A stretch of 64,000 bases of DNA from Crenobacter cavernae (GTDB lineage Bacteria > Pseudomonadota > Gammaproteobacteria > Burkholderiales > Chromobacteriaceae): NCBI RefSeq assembly GCF_003355495.1, contig NZ_CP031337.1, forward strand, positions 558,001-622,000. Reading direction: 5' to 3'. Made by a program: the position numbers and the translations under genes. The notes below the pieces were generated by a model. The model did not search any database. It was not told where the DNA came from and saw only the letters and a list, made by a program, of their open reading frames with translations. Below, in pieces: positions 37,359 through 45,764 of the stretch (positions within the stretch are counted from its first letter, which is position 1; every line of letters begins with the position of its first letter).

Positions 37359-38297
37359 TCAACCGCGGCGTTTCTTCACCGCGGCGGCGCGTTCGGCCTT
37401 CGCGAGGTCGCGCGCCGACTGGCGTTCGGCGTCGAGGCGGCGCGCCTCGGTCAGCCAGTCCTTCCACTCTTCCGGCGTCTCGAGCGTGATGCGGCCGATG
37501 GTGCCGTCGCGGAAGTCGGTCAGCACGATCTCGGCGGTCTTCTGGAAGTTGACGCGCCCGCCGCCGAGCATCGCGCCGCGGCGCCGGCCGATCGCCTCCA
37601 AGAGCTGGTCGTCGAGCATCTCGGCGACGCCGTCGAGCTTGTAGCGCGCCTCGACGTCGGCCGGGTAGTTCACGATCAGGTATTTCAAGAGTTCGAGCGC
37701 GACCTCTTCCTCGTCGAGCGCGTTGCGGCCGACCGCGCCGCTGGCGGCGAGGTTGTAGCCGCCCTGCTCGACCAGGATCTTCGGCCACAGCATGCCCGGC
37801 GTGTCGTAGAGGATGAAGTCGTCGGCCAGGTCGATGCGCTGCTCGCCCTTGGTGATGCCCGGCTCGTTACCGACCTTCGCGGCGCGGCGGCCCAAGAGAC
37901 TATTGATCAGCGTCGACTTGCCGACGTTGGGGATACCGCAGATCAAGACGCGCAGCGGCTTGTCGAGGCCGCTGCGGTGGGGTGCGATCTCGCGGCAGGC
38001 GCTGATCAGCCGCTGCGCCGGGCTCTTGTCGCCGGCGTCGAGCCCGATCGCGCGCGTGTCGTTCAGGCCGTTGTAGTAGTCGATCCACACGCGGGTGCGG
38101 GTCGGGTCGGCCAGGTCCTGCTTGTTGAGGATCTTCAGCGCCTTCTTCTTGCTCGTCATGCCGGCGAGCATCGGGTTGGCGCTGGAAGCCGGCAGGCGGG
38201 CGTCGAGCATCTCGATCACCACGTCGATGCCCTTCAGGCGGTCCGCCACCTGCTTCTTGGCCTTGTTCATGTGGCCGGGGAACCATTGAATCGCCAT
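37359..38297 (-). CDS. rbgA: Ribosome biogenesis GTPase YlqF/RbgA
   Basis: This 312-residue circularly permuted GTPase has G4 NKQD at residues 58-61 before G1 GIPNVGKST at 121-129, then G3 DTPGMLWP near 165. It starts MAIQWFPGHMNKAKKQV, the family signature. RbgA acts late in 50S subunit assembly. It lies 5 bp after the DUF3820 gene and upstream of tRNA-fMet, an apt grouping of translation genes. Confidence 0.93.
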   Translation of the reverse strand: MAIQWFPGHMNKAKKQVADRLKGIDVVIEMLDARLPASSANPMLAGMTSKKKALKILNKQDLADPTRTRVWIDYYNGLNDTRAIGLDAGDKSPAQRLISACREIAPHRSGLDKPLRVLICGIPNVGKSTLINSLLGRRAAKVGNEPGITKGEQRIDLADDFILYDTPGMLWPKILVEQGGYNLAASGAVGRNALDEEEVALELLKYLIVNYPADVEARYKLDGVAEMLDDQLLEAIGRRRGAMLGGGRVNFQKTAEIVLTDFRDGTIGRITLETPEEWKDWLTEARRLDAERQSARDLAKAERAAAVKKRRG

Positions 38298-38302
38298 CGT
38301 GT

Positions 38303-38515
38303 TTACCGTTTCCTCAGGGGCGCGAGCAAGTAGCCGAGCCCGTTGTGTTTGAGTTCGTACACGATCTCCAGCAAGCGGCCGAGCTCGCCCTTGGGAAAGC
38401 CCTGGCGGGCGAACCAGACGAGGTAGTTCAGCGGCAGGTCGGCCAAGAGCACGCCCTTGTACTTGCCGTAGGGCATGGGCCGGCTCGCCAGCGCTTCGAG
38501 GTCGGCGGCTTGCAT
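38303..38515 (-). CDS. DUF3820 family protein
   Basis: This is a 70-residue protein: MQAADLEALASRPMPYGKYKG near the start, then LADLPLNYLVWFARQGFPKGELGRLLE, the conserved core of DUF3820 (QSregVF_b). Pfam names it a putative quorum-sensing-regulated virulence factor, but the function is unknown. ATG 38515 is preferred over a TTG 16 codons upstream. It sits between a small membrane-protein gene and rbgA in one operon. Confidence 0.75.
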   Translation of the reverse strand: MQAADLEALASRPMPYGKYKGVLLADLPLNYLVWFARQGFPKGELGRLLEIVYELKHNGLGYLLAPLRKR

Positions 38516-38581
38516 CGCGTGTTCGTGTTCCAAAGGGGCGGCATTGTGCCAGAAGCGAGACAAATCAGCCAGTTAAGCCGG

Positions 38582-38941
38582 TCAGGCCGGCAGCGGCTTG
38601 CCGTCGTTGAATGCGAGGAAACCGCGCACGACGCGGTAGATGAACCACACCCAGGTCGCGAACAGGATCAGGAAGCCGACGAGCAGGAAGGTGGTGAGAA
38701 AGCCGAGCACGTAGCCGGCGAGCGCCCACCAGAAGGTGCGGATCTGCCACGCGAAGTGGCTCTCGAACACGGTGCCGGCGACGTCGGGCTTCTTGATGTA
38801 GTTGACGATCACGCCGACGAGCGCGGTCACGCCGACGAACAGGCTGACGATCTGCAGGATGTAGACCACCAGCGTCAGCTGGTAGAGCTTCTTGTCCGGG
38901 TGGGGTCGGGTGGAAGCGGCGGCGGCGGGCCAATCGTTCAT
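38582..38941 (-). CDS. DUF4870-like small membrane protein
   Basis: This 119-residue protein has three hydrophobic segments (about residues 22-46, 70-90 and 85-108): LVVYILQIVSLFVGVTALVGVIVNYI, FWWALAGYVLGFLTTFLLVGFLILFATWVWFIYRVVRG. The layout fits the DUF4870/Tic20-like group common in betaproteobacteria. The function is unknown. It ends 66 bp before the DUF3820 gene and follows a hypothetical gene by 25 bp. Confidence 0.7.
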   Translation of the reverse strand: MNDWPAAAASTRPHPDKKLYQLTLVVYILQIVSLFVGVTALVGVIVNYIKKPDVAGTVFESHFAWQIRTFWWALAGYVLGFLTTFLLVGFLILFATWVWFIYRVVRGFLAFNDGKPLPA

Positions 38942-38966
38942 CGATTCTCCTTAATGGTCAGCGGCA

Positions 38967-39488
38967 TCAGGCGAGGCCCGCGACGCGCGCGAGCGGCGCC
39001 GGCAATGCCGCGCGGCAACATGCTGCTAGTGTAGAAGACCGCGCGATCGCCGACAGGTTCGCCAGCGCCGCCGGCAAATCGAGGCGCGTGCGGCCGGAAA
39101 GCGGTGCCTGTCCGTTCGCGGCGAACTCCCTCACCAGCCGCGGTTGCGCCGGGGTGAAGTCGATGGCGAGATCGCCGCACAGCTCGGCCAACCTCTGGTT
39201 CGCCGCGTCGAGTTGCGGCAAGGCGTCGAGCGCGATGTCGACTTCGGCGAGTTGCAGCACGAGAATGGTGGCGGCGAGCCAGTCGGCGTCGTCGGCGAAG
39301 CGCTCAGGCGAGCGTGCGCTCCAGTCGGCGCGGCGCGCGGCCAGCAGCAGCGCGAACGGGCGGATCGGCAGCAGCGCTTCGAACACGCCGTGTTCGGAAA
39401 GCGCAGCAGCGTCGCGGGCGATCGACAGGAAATAGCCCGCCGCCGTCTCGCGCGGGGTCAGCGGGGATAGTTGGCGGAGGGCGTTCAT
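38967..39488 (-). CDS. Hypothetical protein, alanine/leucine rich
   Basis: I do not recognise this 173-residue protein. It starts MNALRQLSPLTPRETAAGYFL behind GGAAACC. It is mainly helical, rich in Ala, Leu and Arg, with no signal peptide, membrane segment or cysteine motif beyond ACCRAALP near the end. Codon use is like its neighbours. It heads the operon with the DUF4870-like gene. A TTGGCCGAG repeat lies at 39183. Confidence 0.6.
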   Translation of the reverse strand: MNALRQLSPLTPRETAAGYFLSIARDAAALSEHGVFEALLPIRPFALLLAARRADWSARSPERFADDADWLAATILVLQLAEVDIALDALPQLDAANQRLAELCGDLAIDFTPAQPRLVREFAANGQAPLSGRTRLDLPAALANLSAIARSSTLAACCRAALPAPLARVAGLA

Positions 39489-39546
39489 GAAAGGGTTTCC
39501 TTGTCGGTGTTGTTGCGCCGCGACCGGAAGACCCTTTGAAAACACA

Positions 39547-39572
39547 AAAGCCGCCGGTGATGCGGCGGCTTT
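39547..39572 (-). terminator. Hairpin terminator upstream of the 38967-39488 gene
   Basis: GCCGCCG and CGGCGGC stem flanked by AAAA and TTT. It lies in the gap downstream of the ETF-QO gene. Confidence 0.65.
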
Positions 39573-39729
39573 GGTAGGAGAAGCTGGGTTTCAGCGTGTG
39601 CACATCCCTTGGAGCCGCCTCGAGCTGCGGTACCAATAAAAATAGGCAAAGGATGCGATGCGCTGGGTGTTCATGCCTTCAAGGGTGAGCGAAGCACGGC
39701 GGACTGTCAAGTTTCGCCGCGACGCAACA

Positions 39730-39769
39730 AAAAAGCTCGGCCAACCCTTTGCAAGGTTGGCCGAGCTTT
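39730..39769 (-). terminator. Terminator built from an inverted TTGGCCGAG pair after ETF-QO
   Basis: AAAGCTCGGCCAACC (39733-39747) pairs with GGTTGGCCGAGCTTT (39755-39769) over a 7-base loop. On the minus strand the stem is followed by six T, so it should end ETF-QO transcripts. Confidence 0.85.
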
Positions 39770-39818
39770 CCGGCGACAGGTTTTCCGTTTAGAACGTCCC
39801 CGGGCCTGCCCTGCCCGC

Positions 39819-41450
39819 TTACATATTCGGGTAGTTCGGCCCGCCGCCGCCTTCCGGCGTCACCCAGTTGATGTTCTGCATCGGGTCCTTGATGTCGCAG
39901 GTCTTGCAGTGCACACAGTTCTGCGCGTTGATCTGCAACCGCGGCGCGTCCGGTTCGCCGACGAACTCGTAGACCCCGGCCGGGCAGTAGCGCGCCTCCG
40001 GGCCCGCGTAGCGCTTCAGGTTGATCTCCACCGGCACGCTCTTGTCCTTGAGCTTCAGGTGCGCCGGCTGGTCTTCGCTGTGGTTGGTGTTCGAGATGAA
40101 CACCGACGACAGGCGGTCGAAGGTCAGTTCGCCGTCCGGCTTCGGGTAGTCGATCTGGTAGCACATCGCCGCTTCCTTGAGCGTCTCGTGGTCGGCGTGC
40201 TTGTGGCGCAGCGTCCACGGCGCGCGGCCGCGGAACAGGTAGGTGTCGAGCGCGCCGTAGGCGATCGCCGGCCACAGCCCCCAGCGGAACGCCGGACGGA
40301 TGTTGCGCACCCGCCACAATTCGTCGTACAGCCAGCTCTGCTTGAACCTGTCCGGGTAGCTCGTCGCTTCGCGCGCGGTGGAGTCGGTCGACAACAACTC
40401 GAACACCGACTCGGCGGCGAGCATGCCCGACTTGATCGCCGCGTGGCTGCCCTTGATCTTCGGCACGTTGAGGAAGCCGGCGGTGTCGCCGACGAGCACG
40501 CCGCCCGGGAAGGTCAGCTTGGGCAGGCTCTGGATGCCGCCCTCGTTCAAGGCGCGCGCGCCGTACGAGATGCGGCGGCCGCCCTCGAGCGTCTTCCTGA
40601 TCGCCGGGTGCGTCTTGAAGCGCTGGAACTCCTCGAACGGCGACAGCCACGGGTTCTGGTAGTCGAGGCCGACGACGAAGCCGACGACGACCTGGCTGTT
40701 CTCGAGGTGGTATAGGAAGGAGCCGCCGTAGGTCGCGGTGTCCATCGGCCAGCCTATGGTGTGCGTGACGCTGCCGGCGCTGTGCTGCTCGGCCGGCACT
40801 TCCCACAGCTCCTTGATGCCGATGCCATAGGTCTGCGGATCGGCGTCTTTCTGCAAATCGAAGCGCTCGAACAGCGTCTTGGTCAGCGAGCCGCGGCAGC
40901 CCTCGGCGAAGATGGTCTGCTTCGCCCACAGCTCCATGCCCGGCTGCCAGGCGCTGGTCTTCTGGCCATCCTTGCCTATGCCCATGTCGCCGGTGGCGAC
41001 GCCCTTGACCGCGCCGCTCTCGTCGTACAGTACCTCGGCGGCGGCGAAGCCCGGGTAGATCTCGACGCCGAGTTCCTCGGCCTGCCCACCGAGCCAGCGG
41101 CACAGGTTGCCGAGGCTGATGATGTAGTTGCCGTGATTCTTCATCTGCGGCGGCGTCGGCAGCTCGATCGACTCGGTCTCGGTCAGGAACAGGAAATGGT
41201 CGTCGGTCGCCTCTGTGTTGAGCGGTGCGCCCTTGGCTTTCCAGTCGGGGATCAGCTCGGTGAGCGCCTTCGGCTCGAACACCGCGCCCGACAGGATGTG
41301 CGCGCCGATCTCCGAGCCCTTCTCGAGCAGACAGACCGACAGCTCGCGACCGGCGTCTGCCGCAAGCTGCTTGAGGCGAATCGCGCTGGCAAGGCCGGAC
41401 GGGCCGCCGCCGACGATCACCACGTCGTATTCCATGTATTCGCGTTCCAT
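39819..41450 (-). CDS. Electron transfer flavoprotein-ubiquinone oxidoreductase
   Basis: This 543-residue protein has the FAD site VVIVGGGPSGLASAIRLKQL at about residues 10-29 and a second dinucleotide segment GDTAGFLNVPKIKGSH near 320. C-terminal cysteines for one 4Fe-4S cluster are in QNCVHCKTCDIKDP. It takes electrons from ETF and reduces ubiquinone at the membrane, so it links acyl-CoA dehydrogenases to cytochrome bc1. It is downstream of the CoA transferase and GcdH genes on the same strand and probably serves them. AAGGGACATCG precedes the ATG. Confidence 0.95.
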   Translation of the reverse strand: MEREYMEYDVVIVGGGPSGLASAIRLKQLAADAGRELSVCLLEKGSEIGAHILSGAVFEPKALTELIPDWKAKGAPLNTEATDDHFLFLTETESIELPTPPQMKNHGNYIISLGNLCRWLGGQAEELGVEIYPGFAAAEVLYDESGAVKGVATGDMGIGKDGQKTSAWQPGMELWAKQTIFAEGCRGSLTKTLFERFDLQKDADPQTYGIGIKELWEVPAEQHSAGSVTHTIGWPMDTATYGGSFLYHLENSQVVVGFVVGLDYQNPWLSPFEEFQRFKTHPAIRKTLEGGRRISYGARALNEGGIQSLPKLTFPGGVLVGDTAGFLNVPKIKGSHAAIKSGMLAAESVFELLSTDSTAREATSYPDRFKQSWLYDELWRVRNIRPAFRWGLWPAIAYGALDTYLFRGRAPWTLRHKHADHETLKEAAMCYQIDYPKPDGELTFDRLSSVFISNTNHSEDQPAHLKLKDKSVPVEINLKRYAGPEARYCPAGVYEFVGEPDAPRLQINAQNCVHCKTCDIKDPMQNINWVTPEGGGGPNYPNM

Positions 41451-41551
41451 CGATGTCCCTTGTCTATTGCTTTATTGGCGGCGAGTGTACGCCGATCGCA
41501 ACGCACAAAACAGCCCCCATCCGGACGATGATATCGGCTCCACGCCACAAT

Positions 41552-42772
41552 TCAAACAGTTGTCTGATAGGGGTTGCCCGACCCCAGCACACCGGCCTTC
41601 CGCAATGCGGCAATTTCGTCCGGGTCATAGCCGAGCGCCGCCAGCAGCGCGTCGCCGTGTTCACCCAGAAGCGGCGGCGCAAGCTCCGCCCTAGCCGGCT
41701 CGCCGTCGAAGCGGATCGGGCAAGACAGCTGCGCGAGCTCGGTGCCGTCGTCGCGCTGCGCCACGAAAGACATGCCGCGGTGGCGGGCCTGCGGGTGGGA
41801 GAACGCTTCGGCGACATTGAGGATAGGGCCGCACGGCACGCCGGCCGCTTCTAGCTTGCCGAGCCACTCGTCGCGACGGTCTTGCAGGAAGCGCTCGGCC
41901 AACCTTGGCACCAGTAGCTGTCGGTTTTCTACGCGCGCCGGGTTGGTCGCGAAACGTTCGTCCTCGGCGAGCTCGGGCACGCCGAGCACGTCGCACACCG
42001 CGGCAAACTGCTTGTCGTTGCCGCAGGCGAGGATCAGGTGGCCGTCGGATACGGCAAACACCTGATAGGGGACGATGTTCGGGTGGGCGTTGCCGAGCCG
42101 CGGCGGCACGTTGCCGCTTACCAGATGGTTCAGCGCGACGTTGGCGAGCATCGCCAACGAGCAGTCGAACAGCGCGAGATCGATGTAGGCGCCGCGGCCG
42201 GTACGGGTGCGCTCGAACAGCGCCGCCTGCACCGCGTTGGCGGCGTACAGCCCGGTGAAGAGGTCGGTGACCGCGACGCCGACCTTGTGTGGTTCGCCGT
42301 CGGCCGGGCCGGTGATGCTCATCAGGCCCGACAGCCCCTGCACGATGTAGTCGTAGCCGGGCAGCTCGGCGGCCGGGCCGTCCTGGCCGAAGCCGGTGAT
42401 CGAGCAGTACACCAGCGCCGGGTTGATCTTCGCGAGGCTGTCGTAGTCGAGCCCGTACTTGGCGAGCCCGCCGACCTTGTAGTTTTCCAGCAGCACGTCG
42501 GCGGTCTCGGCCAAGCTTTTGACGATCTGCTGCCCCTCTGGCCGGGTGATGTCGAGCGCGATCGAGCGCTTGCCGCGGTTGGCCGACAGGAAGTAGGCGG
42601 CGCTGCCGTCGCTGGCGGCCGGCGGCGCCCACGCGCGGGTGTCGTCGCCGCTGCCGGGCTTCTCGACCTTGATCACGGTCGCGCCGAGGTCGGCCAACAG
42701 TTGGCTCGCCCACGGGCCGGCGAGCACGCGCGACAGGTCGAGCACGGTGATGCCTGCAAGCGGTTTGGCCAT
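41552..42772 (-). CDS. CaiB/BaiF-type class III CoA transferase
   Basis: This 406-residue protein shows the family start MAKPLAGITVLDLSRVLAGPWASQLLADLGA with ATVIKVEKPGSGDDTR, and Asp170 in VGVAVTDLFTG, the residue that forms the acyl-CoA mixed anhydride in FRC-type enzymes. Paired with glutaryl-CoA dehydrogenase 55 bp upstream, the best guess is succinyl-CoA:glutarate CoA transferase activity (as in human SUGCT and Pseudomonas). Substrate is inferred from context. Two TTGGCCGAG repeats lie inside (41894, 42506) and one in the gap to gcdH (42798). Confidence 0.9.
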   Translation of the reverse strand: MAKPLAGITVLDLSRVLAGPWASQLLADLGATVIKVEKPGSGDDTRAWAPPAASDGSAAYFLSANRGKRSIALDITRPEGQQIVKSLAETADVLLENYKVGGLAKYGLDYDSLAKINPALVYCSITGFGQDGPAAELPGYDYIVQGLSGLMSITGPADGEPHKVGVAVTDLFTGLYAANAVQAALFERTRTGRGAYIDLALFDCSLAMLANVALNHLVSGNVPPRLGNAHPNIVPYQVFAVSDGHLILACGNDKQFAAVCDVLGVPELAEDERFATNPARVENRQLLVPRLAERFLQDRRDEWLGKLEAAGVPCGPILNVAEAFSHPQARHRGMSFVAQRDDGTELAQLSCPIRFDGEPARAELAPPLLGEHGDALLAALGYDPDEIAALRKAGVLGSGNPYQTTV

Positions 42773-42827
42773 GGCGATTCTCTATATAGAGGATAGGTTG
42801 GCCGAGCCTCGCCCGGCCGGGGACGAA

Positions 42828-44009
42828 TCAGAAGGCCGCGATGCCGGTCTGCGCGCGGCCGAGGATCAGCGCGTGAATGTCGTGCGTGCCCTCGTAGGTG
42901 TTGACCGCCTCGAGGTTGACCATGTGGCGCATCACCTGGAACTCGTCGGCGATGCCATTGCCGCCGTGCATGTCGCGCGCGACCCGTGCGATGTCGAGCG
43001 CCTTGCCACAGTTGTTGCGCTTGATCAGCGAGATCATCTCGGGCGCCGCCTCGCCCTTGTCGATCAGCCGGCCGACCTGCAACGCGGCGAACAGGCCGAG
43101 CGTGATCTCGGTCTGCATGTTCGCCAGTTTCAGCTGGATCAATTGATTCGCGGCGAGCGGCCGGCCGAACTGTTTGCGGTCCAGCGTGTACTGGCGCGCC
43201 GCGTGCCAGCACGCCTCGGCGGCGCCCATCGTGCCCCACGCGATGCCGTAGCGCGCCTTATTGAGGCAAGAGAATGGCCCCTTCAGCCCGGTCACGTCGA
43301 GCCGGTTCTCGTCGGGGACGAACACCTCGTCCATCACGATCTCGCCGGTGATCGACGCCTTCAGAGAAAGCTTGCCGTGGATCGCCGGCGCGGATAGCCC
43401 CTTCATGCCGCGCTCGAGCACGAAGCCGTTGATCACGTCCTCTTCATCCTTCGCCCAGACGATGAACACGTCGGCGATCGGCGAGTTGGTGATCCACATC
43501 TTGCTGCCCGACAAGGTCCAGCCGCCGGCTACCTTCTTCGCGCGCGTCTTCATGCTGGCCGGGTCGGAACCGGCGTCGGGTTCGGTCAGGCCGAAGCAGC
43601 CGACGAGTTCACCGGTCGCGAGCTTAGTCAGATATTTGTCCTTCTGCGCGTCGCTGCCGAAGGTGTAGATCGGATGCATCACGAGCGACGACTGCACGCT
43701 CATCGCCGAGCGGTAGCCCGAGTCGACGCGCTCGACCTCGCGCGCGATCAGGCCGTAAGCGACGTGGCCGAGGCCGGCGCAGCCGTAGCCTTCTATCGTC
43801 GCGCCGAGCAAGCCCAGCTCGCCCATCTCGGTGAGGATCTCGCGATCGAACCTCTCCTCGCGGAAAGCCGACAGCACGCGCGGCTGCAGTCTTTCCTGGC
43901 AGTAGGCATGCGCGGCGTCCAGCACCATGCGCTCTTCTTCGGTCAGCGCGGCCTCGAGCAGCAGCGGGTCGGACCAATTGAAGGCGGGGCGTTGGGATGC
44001 GTGGGACAT
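42828..44009 (-). CDS. gcdH: Glutaryl-CoA dehydrogenase
   Basis: This 393-residue acyl-CoA dehydrogenase starts MSHASQRPAFNWSDPLLLEAALTEEERM. It carries ACAD signatures GCFGLTEPDAGSDP and KMWITNSPIADVFIVWAK. The catalytic base Glu373 is in AVNTYEGTHDIHALILGRAQTGI, the GcdH-specific position. It oxidises and decarboxylates glutaryl-CoA to crotonyl-CoA in lysine and tryptophan breakdown, passing electrons to ETF. It heads the gcdH-CoA transferase operon and diverges from an IclR regulator across a palindromic operator. Confidence 0.95.
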   Translation of the reverse strand: MSHASQRPAFNWSDPLLLEAALTEEERMVLDAAHAYCQERLQPRVLSAFREERFDREILTEMGELGLLGATIEGYGCAGLGHVAYGLIAREVERVDSGYRSAMSVQSSLVMHPIYTFGSDAQKDKYLTKLATGELVGCFGLTEPDAGSDPASMKTRAKKVAGGWTLSGSKMWITNSPIADVFIVWAKDEEDVINGFVLERGMKGLSAPAIHGKLSLKASITGEIVMDEVFVPDENRLDVTGLKGPFSCLNKARYGIAWGTMGAAEACWHAARQYTLDRKQFGRPLAANQLIQLKLANMQTEITLGLFAALQVGRLIDKGEAAPEMISLIKRNNCGKALDIARVARDMHGGNGIADEFQVMRHMVNLEAVNTYEGTHDIHALILGRAQTGIAAF

Positions 44010-44030
44010 GGCGTTTCTCCGTCGGGTTAA

Positions 44031-44069
44031 GTTTCGCTATGCGAAACATAGTTCCATCATGCGAAATAT
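44031..44069. promoter_or_regulatory. Candidate IclR-type operator in the gcdH/iclR divergent region
   Basis: Perfect inverted repeat GTTTCGC-TAT-GCGAAAC (44031-44047) and a second copy of the half ATGCGAAA at 44059. The two ATGCGAAA(C/T)AT copies are 20 bp apart, i.e. two helical turns. Confidence 0.6.
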
Positions 44070-44162
44070 GTTAGCCATTGGCGTACACGCTGTAAAGCCC
44101 CGCGCTTTTCACCGCGGCGATTGCGTCCTATGCTCTGCCCCAATCGAAACCAAGGATCTGCA

Positions 44163-44972
44163 ATGAGCACAGACGACCACCTTCCCCTCGACGAGTCCGA
44201 CGCCGAACTCAACAAGGACCGTTTCTTCGTCACCGCGCTGGCGCGCGGCCTCGCGGTGCTGGCGGCGTTCCGCCCCGGCGAAGCGGCGCTGTCGAACCAG
44301 GAGCTGACGCGCCGCACCGGCCTGCCCAAGTCGACCGTGTCGCGGCTGACCTACACGCTGACGCAGCTGGGCTACCTGTCGCAGGAAACCGACACCGGCT
44401 ACTACCGGCTCGGCCTCGCGGTGCTCGCCTTGGGTTCGGCGGTGTTGTCGAGCTACGACGTCCGCGAGATCGCCGCGCCGCTGATGCGCGAGTTCGCGCT
44501 CAAGCACAACGTGTCGGTCAGCCTGGCGATGCGCGACGGCGTCGACATGGTTTATCTCGAGACCTGCCGCAGCGCGGCGCGGGTGACGGTGCAGCTGACG
44601 GTCGGCTCGCGCGTGCCGCTGGTGACGACCGCGATCGGCCGCGCCTACTACGCCGGCCTGACCGACGCCGAGCGCGCCAAGCTCGACCTGGAGTTGGCCG
44701 AGCACTACGGCGCCGAATGGCCGGGCCTGGCCGACAAGCTCGCCGAGAGCCTCGTCGACTACCGCGAGCGCGGCTACGCGCACTCGTGGGGCGAGTACGG
44801 CCCCGAGGTGCTCGCGATCGGCGTGCCGCTACGCTCGCCGGCGTCGGGCCAGCCGACGATGGCGCTGAACGCCAGCGGCCCGGCGCTGTTGTTCACGCCG
44901 GAAACGCTCGGTCGCGAGGTTGGCCCGGTGCTGGTCGAACTCGCGCACCGCATCGCGCCGCCGCTCGGCTGA
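44163..44972 (+). CDS. IclR-family transcriptional regulator
   Basis: This 269-residue protein has an N-terminal winged HTH (about residues 20-80: FFVTALARGLAVLAAFR, LSNQELTRRTGLPKSTVSRLTYTLTQLGYL) and a C-terminal GAF-like effector domain (about 95-265). It shows the PcaR/PobR-like features common in aromatic-acid regulators. AAGGATCTGCA precedes ATG 44163. It diverges from gcdH, whose operon it very likely controls with glutarate or glutaryl-CoA as a possible effector. Repeat copy at 44694. Confidence 0.88.
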   Translation: MSTDDHLPLDESDAELNKDRFFVTALARGLAVLAAFRPGEAALSNQELTRRTGLPKSTVSRLTYTLTQLGYLSQETDTGYYRLGLAVLALGSAVLSSYDVREIAAPLMREFALKHNVSVSLAMRDGVDMVYLETCRSAARVTVQLTVGSRVPLVTTAIGRAYYAGLTDAERAKLDLELAEHYGAEWPGLADKLAESLVDYRERGYAHSWGEYGPEVLAIGVPLRSPASGQPTMALNASGPALLFTPETLGREVGPVLVELAHRIAPPLG

Positions 44973-44990
44973 ATCGCGGACGAAAAGCAA

Positions 44991-45024
44991 AACGGCGCCG
45001 CCGGGGAAACCGGGCGGCGCCGTT
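44991..45024. terminator. Bidirectional terminator between iclR and the CBS gene
   Basis: AACGGCGCCGCC (44991-45002) pairs with GGCGGCGCCGTT (45013-45024); T-rich on both outer sides. Confidence 0.75.
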
Positions 45025-45044
45025 GTCGTTTTATTGCTGGGGCC

Positions 45045-45503
45045 TTATTCGTGGGCGACGGCGCCGTGGTGTTGGCCCTGGATGTAGTTGACCAGCTGGT
45101 CGATGGTGAACTGCTGCTCGGTGATCGTCGCGCGCACCAGGTCGCCGATCGACAGCACGCCGATCACCGTGCCGTCCTCGAGCACCGGCAGGTGGCGGAT
45201 GCGTTTTTCGGTCATCAGCGCCATGCATTCGTCTATCGTCTGCTCGGGCTTCACGTACACCACCTTGCTGGTCATGATCTCGCGCACGTGCGTGCCGGCC
45301 GACGTGCGGCCCTGCAGCACGACGCGCCGCGCATAGTCGCGTTCGGAGAAAATGCCGACGATATCGCCCATGTCCATCACCAGCAGCGCGCCGACGTCCG
45401 CTTCGGACATGATCTGCAGCGCCTGGAACACGGTGGATTCCGGCCCGACGTAGACCAGCGGACGGTGGCGTTTGTCTTCCAAGATTTCCCTGACAGTTTG
45501 CAT
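45045..45503 (-). CDS. CBS-domain protein
   Basis: This 152-residue protein consists of two CBS motifs: residues about 8-64 (STVFQALQIMSEADVGALLVMDMGDIVGIFSERDYARRV) and 75-130 (QTIDECMALMTEKRIRHLPVLEDGTVIGVLSIGDLV). Bateman modules of this kind bind adenosine nucleotides and sense energy state. Stand-alone CBS proteins of this size are common in betaproteobacteria; partners are unknown. It stands alone, convergent with iclR. Confidence 0.88.
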   Translation of the reverse strand: MQTVREILEDKRHRPLVYVGPESTVFQALQIMSEADVGALLVMDMGDIVGIFSERDYARRVVLQGRTSAGTHVREIMTSKVVYVKPEQTIDECMALMTEKRIRHLPVLEDGTVIGVLSIGDLVRATITEQQFTIDQLVNYIQGQHHGAVAHE

Positions 45504-45664
45504 GACACCCCCTGTGTTCGGTACGGCCAGTCATGCCATCAATATAGACCAGCGCGTTGTGCGGTGCGGGCGGAGGGGGGCCACCGGCAGCGGGGACGGG
45601 AGCGGGGCAAGATGGCCAAGCCTCGATCATAGGCAGCGCTCCACACTGTCGATGCGGACCTGTG

Positions 45665-45690
45665 GGGCTCGGCCAACGTTGGCCGAGCCC
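45665..45690. repeat. 26-base perfect palindrome of two TTGGCCGAG repeats
   Basis: Each arm is GGGCTCGGCCAAC or its complement, joined with no spacer. It lies beside the argB terminator in the gap between argB and the CBS gene. Confidence 0.9.
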
Positions 45691-45693
45691 ATG

Positions 45694-45727
45694 AAAAAAG
45701 CCGTCGCCCCTGTCAGGACAACGGCTC
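45694..45727 (-). terminator. Terminator after argB
   Basis: AGCCGTTGTCC and GGGGCGACGGCT stem read on the minus strand, then six T. Confidence 0.75.
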
Positions 45728-45764
45728 TTCGCGTCGGCGCGCAACGCTTACCGCGCGCGGATCT

